This document shows positions 1 to 6,952 of a stretch of 9,405 nt of DNA, one piece after another; the stretch's first letter is position 1; each line of letters opens with the position of its first letter. A program made the position numbers and the translations under genes. The stretch is from Acidobacteriota bacterium. GTDB taxonomy: Bacteria; Acidobacteriota; Vicinamibacteria; Vicinamibacterales; UBA2999. The notes beneath the pieces are model-generated. The model saw only the letters and a program-made list of their open reading frames with translations. It made no database searches and was not told the origin of the DNA. The DNA lies in NCBI GenBank assembly GCA_020851835.1, contig JADZBZ010000143.1, positions 1 through 9,405 on the forward strand. Reading direction: 5' to 3'.

Positions 1-518
1 GTTGTCCTGCGGTCCGTAGAGATTGGTGGGCATCGCGGAGATGAAGTCGCAGCCGTATTGCCGGCGATACGCCTGGCAGAGCTTGATGCCCGCGATCTTG
101 GCGATGGCGTAGGGCTCGTTGGTGGGCCCGACAGCAGCGCTTCCTCGGCCATCGGCTGGACACACTCCCTCGGATAGATGCACGAGCTGCCCAGGTAGAG
201 GAGCTCCTTCGCGCCGAAGGTGTGCGCCGAGTGCACGACCGTGGCGTGGATCATCATGTTGTCGTAGATGAACTCCGCCGGACGAGTGGCGTTGGCCAGA
301 ATGCCGCCCACGGTGCCAGCCACGAGGAAGACGTATTCCGGACGATTGGCCCGGAACCAGTAGTTGACCGCCGCCTGGTCGCGCAGATCGAGTTGTTCGC
401 GTGTGGCCGTGAGGATGTGATGGTGCCCGAGGTCGCCGAGGCGCCTGAGGACGGCGGACCCTACCAGCCCGCGGTGGCCCGCGACGTAGATCCGCGACCC
501 GGGCAGCATCCCCGCCAT
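1..518 (-). CDS. fcl: GDP-L-fucose synthase, 5' part, frameshifted, runs off the left edge
   Basis: This NAD(P)-binding short-chain dehydrogenase (Fcl/WcaG family) converts GDP-4-keto-6-deoxymannose to GDP-L-fucose, the fucose donor for surface polysaccharides, in the cytoplasm. The translation shows the N-terminal nucleotide-binding loop GHRGLVGS (residues 14-21), the family block GGILAN (71-76), FIYDNMMI (83-90) and the active-site block LGSSCIYP (109-116). Further on, NEPYAIAKIAG supplies the catalytic Tyr and Lys (YxxxK), followed by MPTNLYGPQDN at the window edge. The two halves are in different frames: the first reads from 518 to about 126, and the second continues from base 123 one frame over. 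About four codons seen in relatives (Thr/Pro-Leu-Glu-Pro before TNEP) are replaced by two bases, a net loss of 10. The frameshifted reading has no stop before the edge, so the gene is either broken or mis-assembled. The ATG overlaps the dusB stop as TGATG, favouring translational coupling; a second ATG lies at 509. No gmd partner is visible here. Confidence 0.85.
   Translation of the reverse strand, partial: MAGMLPGSRIYVAGHRGLVGSAVLRRLGDLGHHHILTATREQLDLRDQAAVNYWFRANRPEYVFLVAGTVGGILANATRPAEFIYDNMMIHATVVHSAHTFGAKELLYLGSSCIYPRECVQPMAEEALLSGPPTSPTPSPRSRASSSARRIAGNTAATSSPRCPPISTDRRT
121..131 (-). other. Frameshift point in fcl (apparent 10-base deletion)
   Basis: Before this point the protein reads AEEALLSG in the frame of the 518 start. 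After it, TNEPYAIAK reads in the frame of base 123. Fcl/WcaG relatives have about four residues here (such as TLEP), or 12 bases, but only CC is present. The junction holds a CCC run on the minus strand, so loss between two short CCC repeats is a plausible mechanism. An assembly or read error cannot be excluded from the sequence alone. Confidence 0.75.
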
Positions 519-1585
519 CAGGGCCGGCCCGCCAGCGCGGTTTCGATCGGCGGTACGTCTGCCAGGAAGAACACCTCGATCGTCTCGCGGAGCTGGCTGA
601 GCGACAGGGCGGCATTGACCCTCGTGCGCAGCTGCGATCCGCCGTCGAGGCCCTTCGTGTACCAACTGCAGAGGGCCCGCACCTTGTTGATGACCCACCG
701 ATCGCGGCTGCGCGCCGGCGCCGCCTCGGAAGCCGCCTGCCCCGGCGCCACGTGGCGGAAGCCGTCGGCTTCGAGATCGGGGTCGTCGAGTAGCAGCTCG
801 ATGTAGTCGAGGAGAAAGCGTCCGCGCTCGGCGAGCGACACGGGCACGGGGGGCCGTCCCTCCATCACGTCCCGCGCCTGCGCGAGAATCCACGGATTGC
901 GCAGGACGCCGCGGCCGACGAAGACGCCGCTCACGCCGCTTCGAAGCCGCGCCACGACCTCCTCGGGCTCGATGCAGTCGCCCGATCCGAACACCGGGAT
1001 GCGAACCGCGCCGGCCACGCCGGCCACGAACTCCCAGTCGGCGTGTCCGCTGTAGGACTGCTTGGCCGTGCGGCCGTGGATGGCGATGGCCGACGCGCCG
1101 GCCTCCTCGACGCGGCGGGCCACGTCGGGCGCGTTCAGGTCGGTGTCGTCCCAACCCTTGCGCATCTTCACGGTGACCGGAATGCGAACGGCCTTCACCA
1201 TGGCGCCAATGATAGCCGCCGCGTGCCCGGGCTCGCGCATCAGGCTGCAGCCGGCGTGGTGCCTGGCGATTTTCGGCACCGGGCACCCCATGTTCACGTC
1301 CACGATGTCGGCGCCCATCCCTTCCACGACACGGGCCGCCTCGGCCATGCGCTCGGGGTCGCCGCCGAAGATCTGGATCGAGACCGGGCGCTCCTCTTCG
1401 GTGTACTCCGCGTAGTCGAGGGTGCGGTCGATGCCGCGCACCAGGCCCTCGCTGCTGACCATCTCGGACACGACGAGGCCACAGCCGCCTTTACGTTTCA
1501 CCAGACGCCGGAACGCCGTGTCGGTCATCCCCGCCATGGGAGACACCACGAAGGGTGAGGGGAGCTCAACGGAGCCGATCTTCAT
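518..1585 (-). CDS. dusB: tRNA-dihydrouridine synthase, DusB/NifR3 type
   Basis: This flavoenzyme uses FMN and NADPH to reduce uridines in the D-loop of tRNA to dihydrouridine. From the ATG at 1585 it is 355 residues, slightly longer than the usual 320-350. Visible blocks are: the N-terminal strand PFVVSPMAGMTD (11-22) that opens the TIM barrel; IQIFGGDPE (70-78); DVNMGCP with the catalytic Cys at 101; VTVKMRKGW (137-145) with phosphate or FMN contacts; AIHGRTAKQSYSG (168-180) with the conserved His 170; and the FMN phosphate-site region GSGDCIEP and GRGVLRNPW (200-233). The C-terminal helical tRNA-binding domain (from about 255) contains a polar Ala-rich stretch at about 275-297 before the WYTKGLDGG block. 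The reading frame is open upstream to 1915, but that part overlaps the nusG-like gene, and family proteins begin like MKIGSVELPSPF. The start lies 47 bases after the nusG-like stop with only a weak GGAACGGAA upstream. The stop overlaps the fcl start. Confidence 0.93.
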   Translation of the reverse strand: MKIGSVELPSPFVVSPMAGMTDTAFRRLVKRKGGCGLVVSEMVSSEGLVRGIDRTLDYAEYTEEERPVSIQIFGGDPERMAEAARVVEGMGADIVDVNMGCPVPKIARHHAGCSLMREPGHAAAIIGAMVKAVRIPVTVKMRKGWDDTDLNAPDVARRVEEAGASAIAIHGRTAKQSYSGHADWEFVAGVAGAVRIPVFGSGDCIEPEEVVARLRSGVSGVFVGRGVLRNPWILAQARDVMEGRPPVPVSLAERGRFLLDYIELLLDDPDLEADGFRHVAPGQAASEAAPARSRDRWVINKVRALCSWYTKGLDGGSQLRTRVNAALSLSQLRETIEVFFLADVPPIETALAGRP

Positions 1586-1632
1586 GGTGACACTGGGTTC
1601 CGTTCCGGAGGCCTCGGCCGGACGTCTGAGAT

Positions 1633-2145
1633 TCAGTAGGGCCGCACGTCCGCGGCGTCCACTTCCACGCTGACGGCCTGGCCGATCAGGTCTACCGACA
1701 GCACCAGCCGTGCGTGCGCGCCTTTGCGCATCAGCCGGCCAATCACACCTTTGAGCGGACCCGAGACGACCTTGACCATCTGCCCCTCCTTCACGAGGGG
1801 GCAGGGGTCGTAGGACAGCTCGCTCTCGACGAGCTGGCGAATCCCCTCGACCTCGACGGCCGGAATCGGTGAGGGCATCCCGTCGGTTCCCACGATCTGG
1901 ACCACGCCGTCGCACTTGAGCACCGGCAGACGGTCGAGCGCGTCAAAGCGTGCGAAGCAGTAACCGGGGAAAAGGGGCCAGTCAATGCGCTTCTTGCGAT
2001 CCTTCCAGCGGCTCCACTTCGCAATGGTCGGAAGAAACACCTCGATGGCCTTCTGCTCGAGCTGGTCGCGCACGATCTTCTCGTGCCGGGAGCGGGTCCA
2101 GATCGCATACCACTGCGCTGCCGCCTCGTCTCCCTCGATCGTCAC
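1633..2145 (-). CDS. NusG-like transcription elongation/antitermination factor (RfaH/UpxY type)
   Basis: This 170-residue protein has the two-domain NusG layout. The N-terminal NGN domain (about 11-108) contains WYAIWTRSRHEKIVRDQL and the LFPGYCFARF block (58-67) typical of the family. The C-terminal KOW domain (about 118-168) contains GQMVKVVSGPLKGVIGRL. NGN domains bind the RNA polymerase clamp and suppress pausing. KOW domains recruit ribosome, Rho or Nus partners. It looks more like the specialised polysaccharide-operon paralogs (RfaH, UpxY) than housekeeping NusG: the middle reads FLPTIAKWSRWKDRKKR, typical of the paralogs, and secE and ribosomal protein genes are absent. I chose the GTG at 2145 because it overlaps the upstream surA stop as GTGA. 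An ATG at 2196 would give 187 residues, but the extra 17 residues resemble no family N-terminus and would overlap surA by 55 bases. The target operon cannot be read from the window; an ops-like element (GGCGGTAGC) was not seen on the coding strand. Confidence 0.88.
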   Translation of the reverse strand: MTIEGDEAAAQWYAIWTRSRHEKIVRDQLEQKAIEVFLPTIAKWSRWKDRKKRIDWPLFPGYCFARFDALDRLPVLKCDGVVQIVGTDGMPSPIPAVEVEGIRQLVESELSYDPCPLVKEGQMVKVVSGPLKGVIGRLMRKGAHARLVLSVDLIGQAVSVEVDAADVRPY

Positions 2146-3191
2146 GGCTGGCTCGGCACGCCCTGGACGGCCACCTGTTTCAGGCCGAGCTCCCATGCCT
2201 TCTTGATCTCGTCGTTCTTCCAGTCGATGATCGCCTGCGCGCGAAGCTTTTCGAGGAACTTCGTGAATTCTCCGCGGCGCTTCTCGCTCGCGATGCGGTC
2301 CGCGATCTCGTCCCGGGACGCATCGAAGGGCTTGATGGTCGCCGTCTCCAGGGCCTCGACTTTCACGACTTGAAACCCGCGCGTGGTGCGCAGCACCGGC
2401 GTGAGATCCCCGGCCTCGAGGCCCTGCAGGGCCTGCTGCAGATCGGGCGCCAGCACGTCGAGCGTGATGGGACCAACCAGACCGCCGTTGGCCTTGGACG
2501 GCGAGTCGGACAGGTCGGCGGCGAGACGCGCAAACGGCTCGCCGGCCACGAGACGCTTACGGATGTCTTCGGCCCTGGCCATGGCCTCCTCTTCCTGGCC
2601 GACATTGACGCTGCGGTCGGACGTGGGCACGGCCACCAGAATCTCGCGGAGCGTGATCTGCGGCTTCGTGGTGAAGCTGTCCTTGTGGCTGTCGTAGTAC
2701 ATCTTCAGCTCGGCGTCGGTCACCTGCAGTTTGCTCATGACTTCGACCTGCTGCACGCGCTGAATGATCATGGTGCGCTCGAGTTGCTTGCGGAGGTCGG
2801 CCATCGTCAGGCCCTCCTGCTTCAGCGCCGCCTGGAACTGCTCTTCGTCCTCGAGCTTGTTCTCTTTCTTGATGTTGTCGACGATGCTGTTGAACTGGTC
2901 GGTCGACATCGAATAGCCCAGCTCGCGGCCGCGCTGAACGATGAGCAGTTCGTCCACGGCATCGACAATCACCCCTGGCGTGATCTCGGCGAGCGCCTGC
3001 TGCAGGGCGGCCTCGTTGTCGGACCGGAGATTCGGATTCTTCTGGCGGAGCGCCGCCACCTGCCGCTGCTCCAGGTCGGTCTTGGTGATGATGTCGCCGT
3101 TGACCTTCACCAGCACCTGCTCGAGGATGTCGGCTGCTGGCACGGCCACGGCCATCGCCACCAGCGCCGCCGAAATTGCCCACGCGCGCAT
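2142..3191 (-). CDS. SurA-like periplasmic peptidyl-prolyl cis-trans isomerase (parvulin/PpiC)
   Basis: This is a predicted periplasmic chaperone and proline isomerase that would assist folding of outer-membrane proteins. The N-terminus MRAWAISAALVAMAVAVPAAD is a signal peptide: a short basic start, a hydrophobic core, and likely cleavage near Ala20. A SurA-type N-terminal chaperone region follows: VLVKVNGDIITKTDLEQR (27-43), then helices with DELLIVQRGRELGY and MIIQRV. One parvulin domain spans about 177-281, with ITLREILV, GEPFARLAADLSDSPSKANGGLVG and TRGFQVVKVEA. The C-terminal helix (about 292-340) returns to the chaperone part. At 349 residues it is shorter than E. coli SurA (428), which has two parvulin domains; only one is seen here. 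The ATG at 3191 has GGAG six bases upstream. The ATG at 3197 lies directly against that GGAG, and a GTG at 3221 is also in frame. It begins 33 bases after mfd and overlaps the nusG-like start by four bases. Confidence 0.9.
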   Translation of the reverse strand: MRAWAISAALVAMAVAVPAADILEQVLVKVNGDIITKTDLEQRQVAALRQKNPNLRSDNEAALQQALAEITPGVIVDAVDELLIVQRGRELGYSMSTDQFNSIVDNIKKENKLEDEEQFQAALKQEGLTMADLRKQLERTMIIQRVQQVEVMSKLQVTDAELKMYYDSHKDSFTTKPQITLREILVAVPTSDRSVNVGQEEEAMARAEDIRKRLVAGEPFARLAADLSDSPSKANGGLVGPITLDVLAPDLQQALQGLEAGDLTPVLRTTRGFQVVKVEALETATIKPFDASRDEIADRIASEKRRGEFTKFLEKLRAQAIIDWKNDEIKKAWELGLKQVAVQGVPSQP

Positions 3192-3197
3192 CTTCAT

Positions 3198-3201
3198 CTC
3201 C
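3198..3201 (-). promoter_or_regulatory. Ribosome binding site deciding the surA-like start
   Basis: GGAG on the minus strand is separated by six bases (ATGAAG) from the ATG at 3191, which is good Shine-Dalgarno spacing. The alternative ATG at 3197 directly abuts it with no spacer. This favours 3191, though the two starts differ by only two residues. Confidence 0.55.
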
Positions 3202-3224
3202 GTAACATCCTGTAATCTCACAGT

Positions 3225-6200
3225 TTACTGCTCGTCCAGCAACACCAGCAACAATCCCGTCACCCGATCGATGACTCCGCCGGGGGCGCGGGCGTCTTCG
3301 GCCGGCGCCTTCAGGATCTCGGACTTCGAGAACCCGGGGGCCACTTCACCTGACGTGGCCCGGGCCGCCCACCACGCGGGCTTCCGCGCCGGGCGGGGGA
3401 TGCGGGTGCCGCCGGGGCTGAAGCCCCGGCGCTCCGTACCTGGGCGGTACGCCGGACCTGGGCGGTGGGCCGGACCTGGGCGGTGGGCCAACGGGTCCGT
3501 GCGGAGCGCCGGGGCCGCCGTGCGGAGCGCCGGGGCTTCAGCCCCGGCGGCAGTCGTACGGAGCGCCGGGACTTCAGTCCCGGTACGGAGCGCCGGGGCT
3601 TCAGCCCCGGCGACATCTGCCGACAGGTCCATCTTCAACGTCGCCGGAGGGAACAGGCGCAGGTCTCCGCGCTCCTGCACCAGGTTGATGAGCCGCACGG
3701 GATCCACCGTGGCCTTTTTCTCCCTGATCTTCAAGACGACGGCCGAGCCCTCCCGGTCGAGGGACTCCAGCCCGAGCCGGTCGGCCAGCACCCGGATCCG
3801 GGCGTAGTCGGCGAGGTTGAGCAGCGCCGTCGGCGGCGCGCCGTAGCGGTCGCGCACCTCGTCCACGATGGCGGCGATGTCGTCTTCGGACCGCGCTCCC
3901 GCCACGCGGCGGTAGATGGTGAGGCGCTGGTTCATGTCGGGGACGTAGGAATCGTCGAGGCGGAAGTCCACCTTCAGGTTCACCACCGCCCGCACGTCGT
4001 CTTCGAGGTCTTCGCCCTTGAGTTCCCGGATGGTCTCTTCGAGCAGCTTGGTGTACATCTCGAAGCCCACCGCCTCGATGTGCCCGCTTTGCTCGCCTCC
4101 GAGCAGGTTGCCAGCGCCGCGGATTTCCAGGTCGAGCGCCGCCACGCGGAATCCGCTGCCCAGGTCGCTGAACTCCTTAATCGCGGCCAGGCGCTTGCGA
4201 GCCACCGGCGAGAGTGACTGCTCGGGCGGGATGAGCAGGTAGGCGAAGGCGGGACGGTCGCTGCGGCCCACGCGCCCGCGCAACTGATAGAGCTGCGACA
4301 GCCCGTACCGATCCGCCCGGTTGATGATGATGGTGTTGGCGTTCGGGATGTCGAGGCCGTTTTCGACGATGGTCGTGGCCAGCAGGACGTCGAAGCGATG
4401 CGCCATGAAGTCGAGCATGGCACGCTCCAGCACGTCCTCGCCCATCTGGCCGTGGCCGGTGACGACCCGCGCCTCCGGTACGAGCCGCTGGAGGAGGTTG
4501 CCCATCGAGAAGATGGACTCCACCCGGTTGTGCACGAAGTAGACCTGGCCGCCGCGCGCGATCTCGGCACGAATGGCCCGGGTAATCACGTCGGCGTCGA
4601 ACTTGACCACGTTGGTCTGAATCGCCAGCCTGTCGCGCGGGGGCGTTTCGATGACCGACATGTCGCGGATGCCCACGAGCGACATGTTGAGCGTTCGAGG
4701 AATCGGGGTGGCCGTCATCGTGAGCACGTCCACCTTCTTGCGCATCTGCTTGATGCGTTCTTTGTGCGTCACGCCGAAGCGCTGCTCCTCGTCCACGACC
4801 AGCAGACCGAGGTCCTTGAACTGGACATCCTTCGACAGCAGCCGATGAGTGCCCACAATCACGTCCACCCGGCCGGCGGCCAGGTCCGCGAGCGTGGCGC
4901 CGATCTCCTGCCTGCTGCGGAACCGGCTCACCATGTCGATGCGCGTGGGGAAGGCCGCGAAGCGTTCCCCGAGCGTCGTGAGGTGCTGGAATGCCAGCAC
5001 CGTGGTCGGAGCGAGGACGGCCACCTGCTTGCCGTCCATCACGGCCTTGAACGCGGCGCGCATGGCCACCTCGGTCTTGCCGTAGCCCACATCGCCGCAC
5101 AGCAGTCGATCCATCGGGACGGCCGATTCCATGTCGCGCTTGATATCCGCAATGGCCGAGGCCTGGTCCACCGTCAGCTCGTAGGGAAAGGTGCCTTCGA
5201 ACTCCTCCTGCCAGTGCGTGTCGGCATGGAAGGCGTGGCCGGCGACGGCGCGGCGCGCGGCGTAGAGCTTGAGCAACTCTTCGGCCATGTCGCGCATGGC
5301 CTTCTTGACGCGCGTCTTCGCGCGCTCCCAGGTGGTGCCGCCCAGACGGTCGAGCGGCGGGCGGGCGCCGCCACCGTACTTCTGGATGAGATCGAGCCGC
5401 TCGACCGGGACGAACAACTTGTCTTCGCCGTGGTAGCGAAGCTCCAAGAACTCCTTCAGATCCTCTCCCACGGCAATCCGCTTGAGGCCCACGTACTGCC
5501 CGATGCCGTGGTCCACGTGCACGATGAGATCGCCGACCTTCAGGTCGCGAAGGTCCGACAGGAAGGCCGCGGTTGCCGACCGCCGCGACGAGGTCTCCTG
5601 AGTACGGCGGCGTTCTTCGTCGAACACGTCGGCCGCCGCGTATACCTGCACGGCGGCGTCGGCCAGGCGGAAGCCCCGCGACAGATGCCCGTCGACCACG
5701 ATGACGGCTCCCGAACCGTGTTGCTCGTCGGTGTGGCCGGCCCAGGTGGCCCGCACGTCGTAATCGCGAAGCAGCTCGACGGTCCGCTCCGCCCTCCCCC
5801 GGGTGCCGGCGACGAAGAGCACGGTATCGCCGCGCCCCAGCGCCTGCCGGATCTCGGCAACCCACTCCGGAATGCGGCCCTTGAACTCGTGGGGCGGCTG
5901 ATAGGCCACCGCCAGCGCCGTGTCCGGCGCCGCCGTGTCCAAGCCCAGCTCTTCGAGCAGCACGGCCCGGCCCAGCGGCGCGGCGAGGTCGTCCCACCCG
6001 ACCATCAACGCCTCCGGGGCGCGGGTAGTGCCGGCCGCTGATTCGGGCACGCGCTCGGCAAACGACGCGCGGACCGACGCCCACGTCTGCTCGACCTGCA
6101 CCCGAGCGTCCTCGGGCTCGGCCACGACCAGCTGGGCCTCCAACAGGTAGTCGGCGATCGATACACCGGGGCTAAGGTCTGGCCCTGACGCCGGCACGCT

Positions 6201-6917
6201 GAAATCGCGCACGGGCACCACCGCGAACTGATCCACTGTCTCGATTGATCGCTGTGTCGCCGGATCGAAGCGCCGAATCGACTCGACGGTGTCGCCCACG
6301 AACTCGAGGCGCACCGGCACGGCGTCGCCGGCCGCGAACACATCGAGGATGCCGCCCCTCAGGCAGAACTCGCCGTGCTCGTCCACCGGATCCTGGCGCT
6401 CGTATCCGCCCTCGGCCAGCATATCGATGAGGGCGTCGGGGGCGATCTCCTGGCCTGGCCGGACGATGGCCGAGAGCCGGCGCACCTCGTCGGGCGGCGC
6501 CAGTCGCGACAGCAGCGCCGGGGCCGAGGCCACGACCATCCGCGCCCGTCCGGCGACGAGGGCGTGCAGCGCCTGTGCCCGGGCCGAGGTGGCCCGGAAA
6601 TGCGGCTGCAGGCCGCGGTATGGATCCACCTGCAGCGACGGCAGCGGCAGCACGGCGCGTCCAACCGCCTGGTCGGAGAGCCCCTCGAGTCCCTGCAGCA
6701 GGAACCGGACGTCGTCTACGGCCTCGTCGATGGCCGAGTCAGCCGGCACCACGAATACCACGGGCCGCGGACGCAGCCGGTGGGCGGCCGCCGCGGCGGC
6801 CAGCGCCCGGGCCGAGCCGCCCAGACCCGTGATCCGCAACTGCGGTCGCGCAAGGCCAGCCCGGGCCACGATGTCGAGCAGGAGCGATTGCAGCGTCAGG
6901 GATGTCGTGGTGGTCAT
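3225..6917 (-). CDS. mfd: Transcription-repair coupling factor Mfd
   Basis: Mfd is an ATP-driven DNA translocase that pushes RNA polymerase stalled at DNA lesions off the template and recruits UvrA for nucleotide excision repair. The 1230-residue product has the full family order. The UvrB-like N-terminal module contains LPSLQVDPYRGLQPH (92-106) and HGEFCLRGGILDVF (181-194). The RNA polymerase interaction domain begins near VGDLIVHVDHGIGQY (461-475). The translocase has Walker A GDVGYGKTE (608-616), TTVLA (638-642), GTHRLL (689-694), DEEQ (709-712), TATPIPRTL (735-743), TTIVENGLDIP (848-858) and motif VI QLRGRVGRS (878-886). The translocation (TRG) region contains IRGAGNLLGGEQSG (932-945). 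The C-terminal D7 domain starts near 1000. It is about 80 residues longer than E. coli Mfd (1148). The excess is in D7: residues about 1103-1170 come from the palindromic repeat element at 3410-3612, and the following stretch to about 1212 also looks unlike the family. Translation then ends in GGVIDRVTGLLLVLLDEQ. The start ATG at 6917 has no clear ribosome site. Confidence 0.97.
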   Translation of the reverse strand: MTTTTSLTLQSLLLDIVARAGLARPQLRITGLGGSARALAAAAAAHRLRPRPVVFVVPADSAIDEAVDDVRFLLQGLEGLSDQAVGRAVLPLPSLQVDPYRGLQPHFRATSARAQALHALVAGRARMVVASAPALLSRLAPPDEVRRLSAIVRPGQEIAPDALIDMLAEGGYERQDPVDEHGEFCLRGGILDVFAAGDAVPVRLEFVGDTVESIRRFDPATQRSIETVDQFAVVPVRDFSVPASGPDLSPGVSIADYLLEAQLVVAEPEDARVQVEQTWASVRASFAERVPESAAGTTRAPEALMVGWDDLAAPLGRAVLLEELGLDTAAPDTALAVAYQPPHEFKGRIPEWVAEIRQALGRGDTVLFVAGTRGRAERTVELLRDYDVRATWAGHTDEQHGSGAVIVVDGHLSRGFRLADAAVQVYAAADVFDEERRRTQETSSRRSATAAFLSDLRDLKVGDLIVHVDHGIGQYVGLKRIAVGEDLKEFLELRYHGEDKLFVPVERLDLIQKYGGGARPPLDRLGGTTWERAKTRVKKAMRDMAEELLKLYAARRAVAGHAFHADTHWQEEFEGTFPYELTVDQASAIADIKRDMESAVPMDRLLCGDVGYGKTEVAMRAAFKAVMDGKQVAVLAPTTVLAFQHLTTLGERFAAFPTRIDMVSRFRSRQEIGATLADLAAGRVDVIVGTHRLLSKDVQFKDLGLLVVDEEQRFGVTHKERIKQMRKKVDVLTMTATPIPRTLNMSLVGIRDMSVIETPPRDRLAIQTNVVKFDADVITRAIRAEIARGGQVYFVHNRVESIFSMGNLLQRLVPEARVVTGHGQMGEDVLERAMLDFMAHRFDVLLATTIVENGLDIPNANTIIINRADRYGLSQLYQLRGRVGRSDRPAFAYLLIPPEQSLSPVARKRLAAIKEFSDLGSGFRVAALDLEIRGAGNLLGGEQSGHIEAVGFEMYTKLLEETIRELKGEDLEDDVRAVVNLKVDFRLDDSYVPDMNQRLTIYRRVAGARSEDDIAAIVDEVRDRYGAPPTALLNLADYARIRVLADRLGLESLDREGSAVVLKIREKKATVDPVRLINLVQERGDLRLFPPATLKMDLSADVAGAEAPALRTGTEVPALRTTAAGAEAPALRTAAPALRTDPLAHRPGPAHRPGPAYRPGTERRGFSPGGTRIPRPARKPAWWAARATSGEVAPGFSKSEILKAPAEDARAPGGVIDRVTGLLLVLLDEQ
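3438..3491. repeat. Three tandem copies of an 18-bp unit
   Basis: The unit ACCTGGGCGGTGGGCCGG occurs at 3438-3455, 3456-3473 and 3474-3491. The first copy has AC in place of GG after GGCGGT, and the last ends in AA. The 18-bp period preserves the reading frame and encodes the repeating hexapeptide seen as AHRPGP, AHRPGP and AYRPGT in Mfd. It fills the centre of the larger inverted-repeat element. Confidence 0.85.
3501..3612. repeat. Cluster of four REP-like units, three with full hairpins
   Basis: The core GGAGCGCCGGG begins at 3503, 3524, 3560 and 3587, all in the same direction. Units two and four carry the full palindrome with a GCCGGGGCT arm (3529-3548 and 3592-3611). Unit three reads CCGGGACT-TC-AGTCCCGG (3566-3583), with a G-to-A change matched by a C-to-T change in the opposite arm, so the stem is kept. 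Unit one is truncated after the core. In transcripts of either strand each full unit would fold into a strong GC hairpin. Confidence 0.85.
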
Positions 6918-6934
6918 GCCGTACAGACACGTAT

Positions 6935-6952
6935 CCCGCGCCCGTGCGCGGG
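6935..6952. other. GC-rich hairpin in the mfd/rfaE2 gap
   Basis: CCCGCGC and GCGCGGG form a perfect 7-bp stem around a four-base loop, 18 bases upstream of the mfd start within the 89-base gap after rfaE2. No T-run follows on the minus strand, so it is not a typical intrinsic terminator. It could slow polymerase or mask the mfd start region. The gap shows no other clear signal and no convincing promoter. Confidence 0.45.

Larger units (their letters stand above)
3410..3612. repeat. 203-bp palindromic repeat element with perfect 31-bp inverted ends, inside mfd
   Basis: Bases 3410-3440 and 3582-3612 are exact reverse complements of each other over 31 bp. Each arm itself contains the 20-bp near-palindrome GCCGGGGCTGAAGCCCCGGC (9-bp stem, 2-base centre; 3411-3430 on the left and 3592-3611 on the right, inverted) followed by GCTCCGTAC. 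Between the arms lie an 18-bp tandem repeat and further copies of the palindrome. The layout is that of paired inverted REP sequences (REPIN/BIME-like). No target-site duplication is evident at the edges. It is read through in frame by mfd as Mfd residues about 1102-1170, an Ala/Pro/Arg/Gly-rich segment containing repeats of APALRT and HRPGPA. Confidence 0.88.

Noticed and set aside
1586..1915. Extended N-terminus for DusB, since the frame is open up to 1915
   Set aside because: The extra residues overlap the nusG-like gene in another frame, are Arg/Gly-rich without family similarity, and DusB proteins start like MKIGSVELPSPF at 1585.
3592..3611. Intrinsic terminator within the 3' end of mfd
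   Set aside because: The stem is strong but lacks a following T-run on the minus strand, and it lies inside an open reading frame that continues to the stop at 3225.
3438..3612. Possible CRISPR array
   Set aside because: The 18-bp units are directly tandem without unique spacers, and the palindromic units have irregular spacing (21, 36 and 27 bases). No cas genes are present.
3311..3616. Small alternative-frame protein across the palindromic element (Lys/Pro/Arg repeats)
   Set aside because: The frame is open only because the repeat is GC-rich. The mfd frame continues through it and has a recognisable Mfd sequence on its upstream side.
4398..6041. Long open frame on the plus strand antisense to mfd, with similar ones at 1950-3215 and 6375-7571
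   Set aside because: They lie opposite strongly recognised genes, are rich in Arg, His, Gly and Ala with no family motifs, and are expected by-products of high-GC codon bias.
4177..6084. Long minus-strand frame overlapping mfd
   Set aside because: It is an alternative frame of mfd with a biased Arg/Gly/Ala composition and no recognisable domain.
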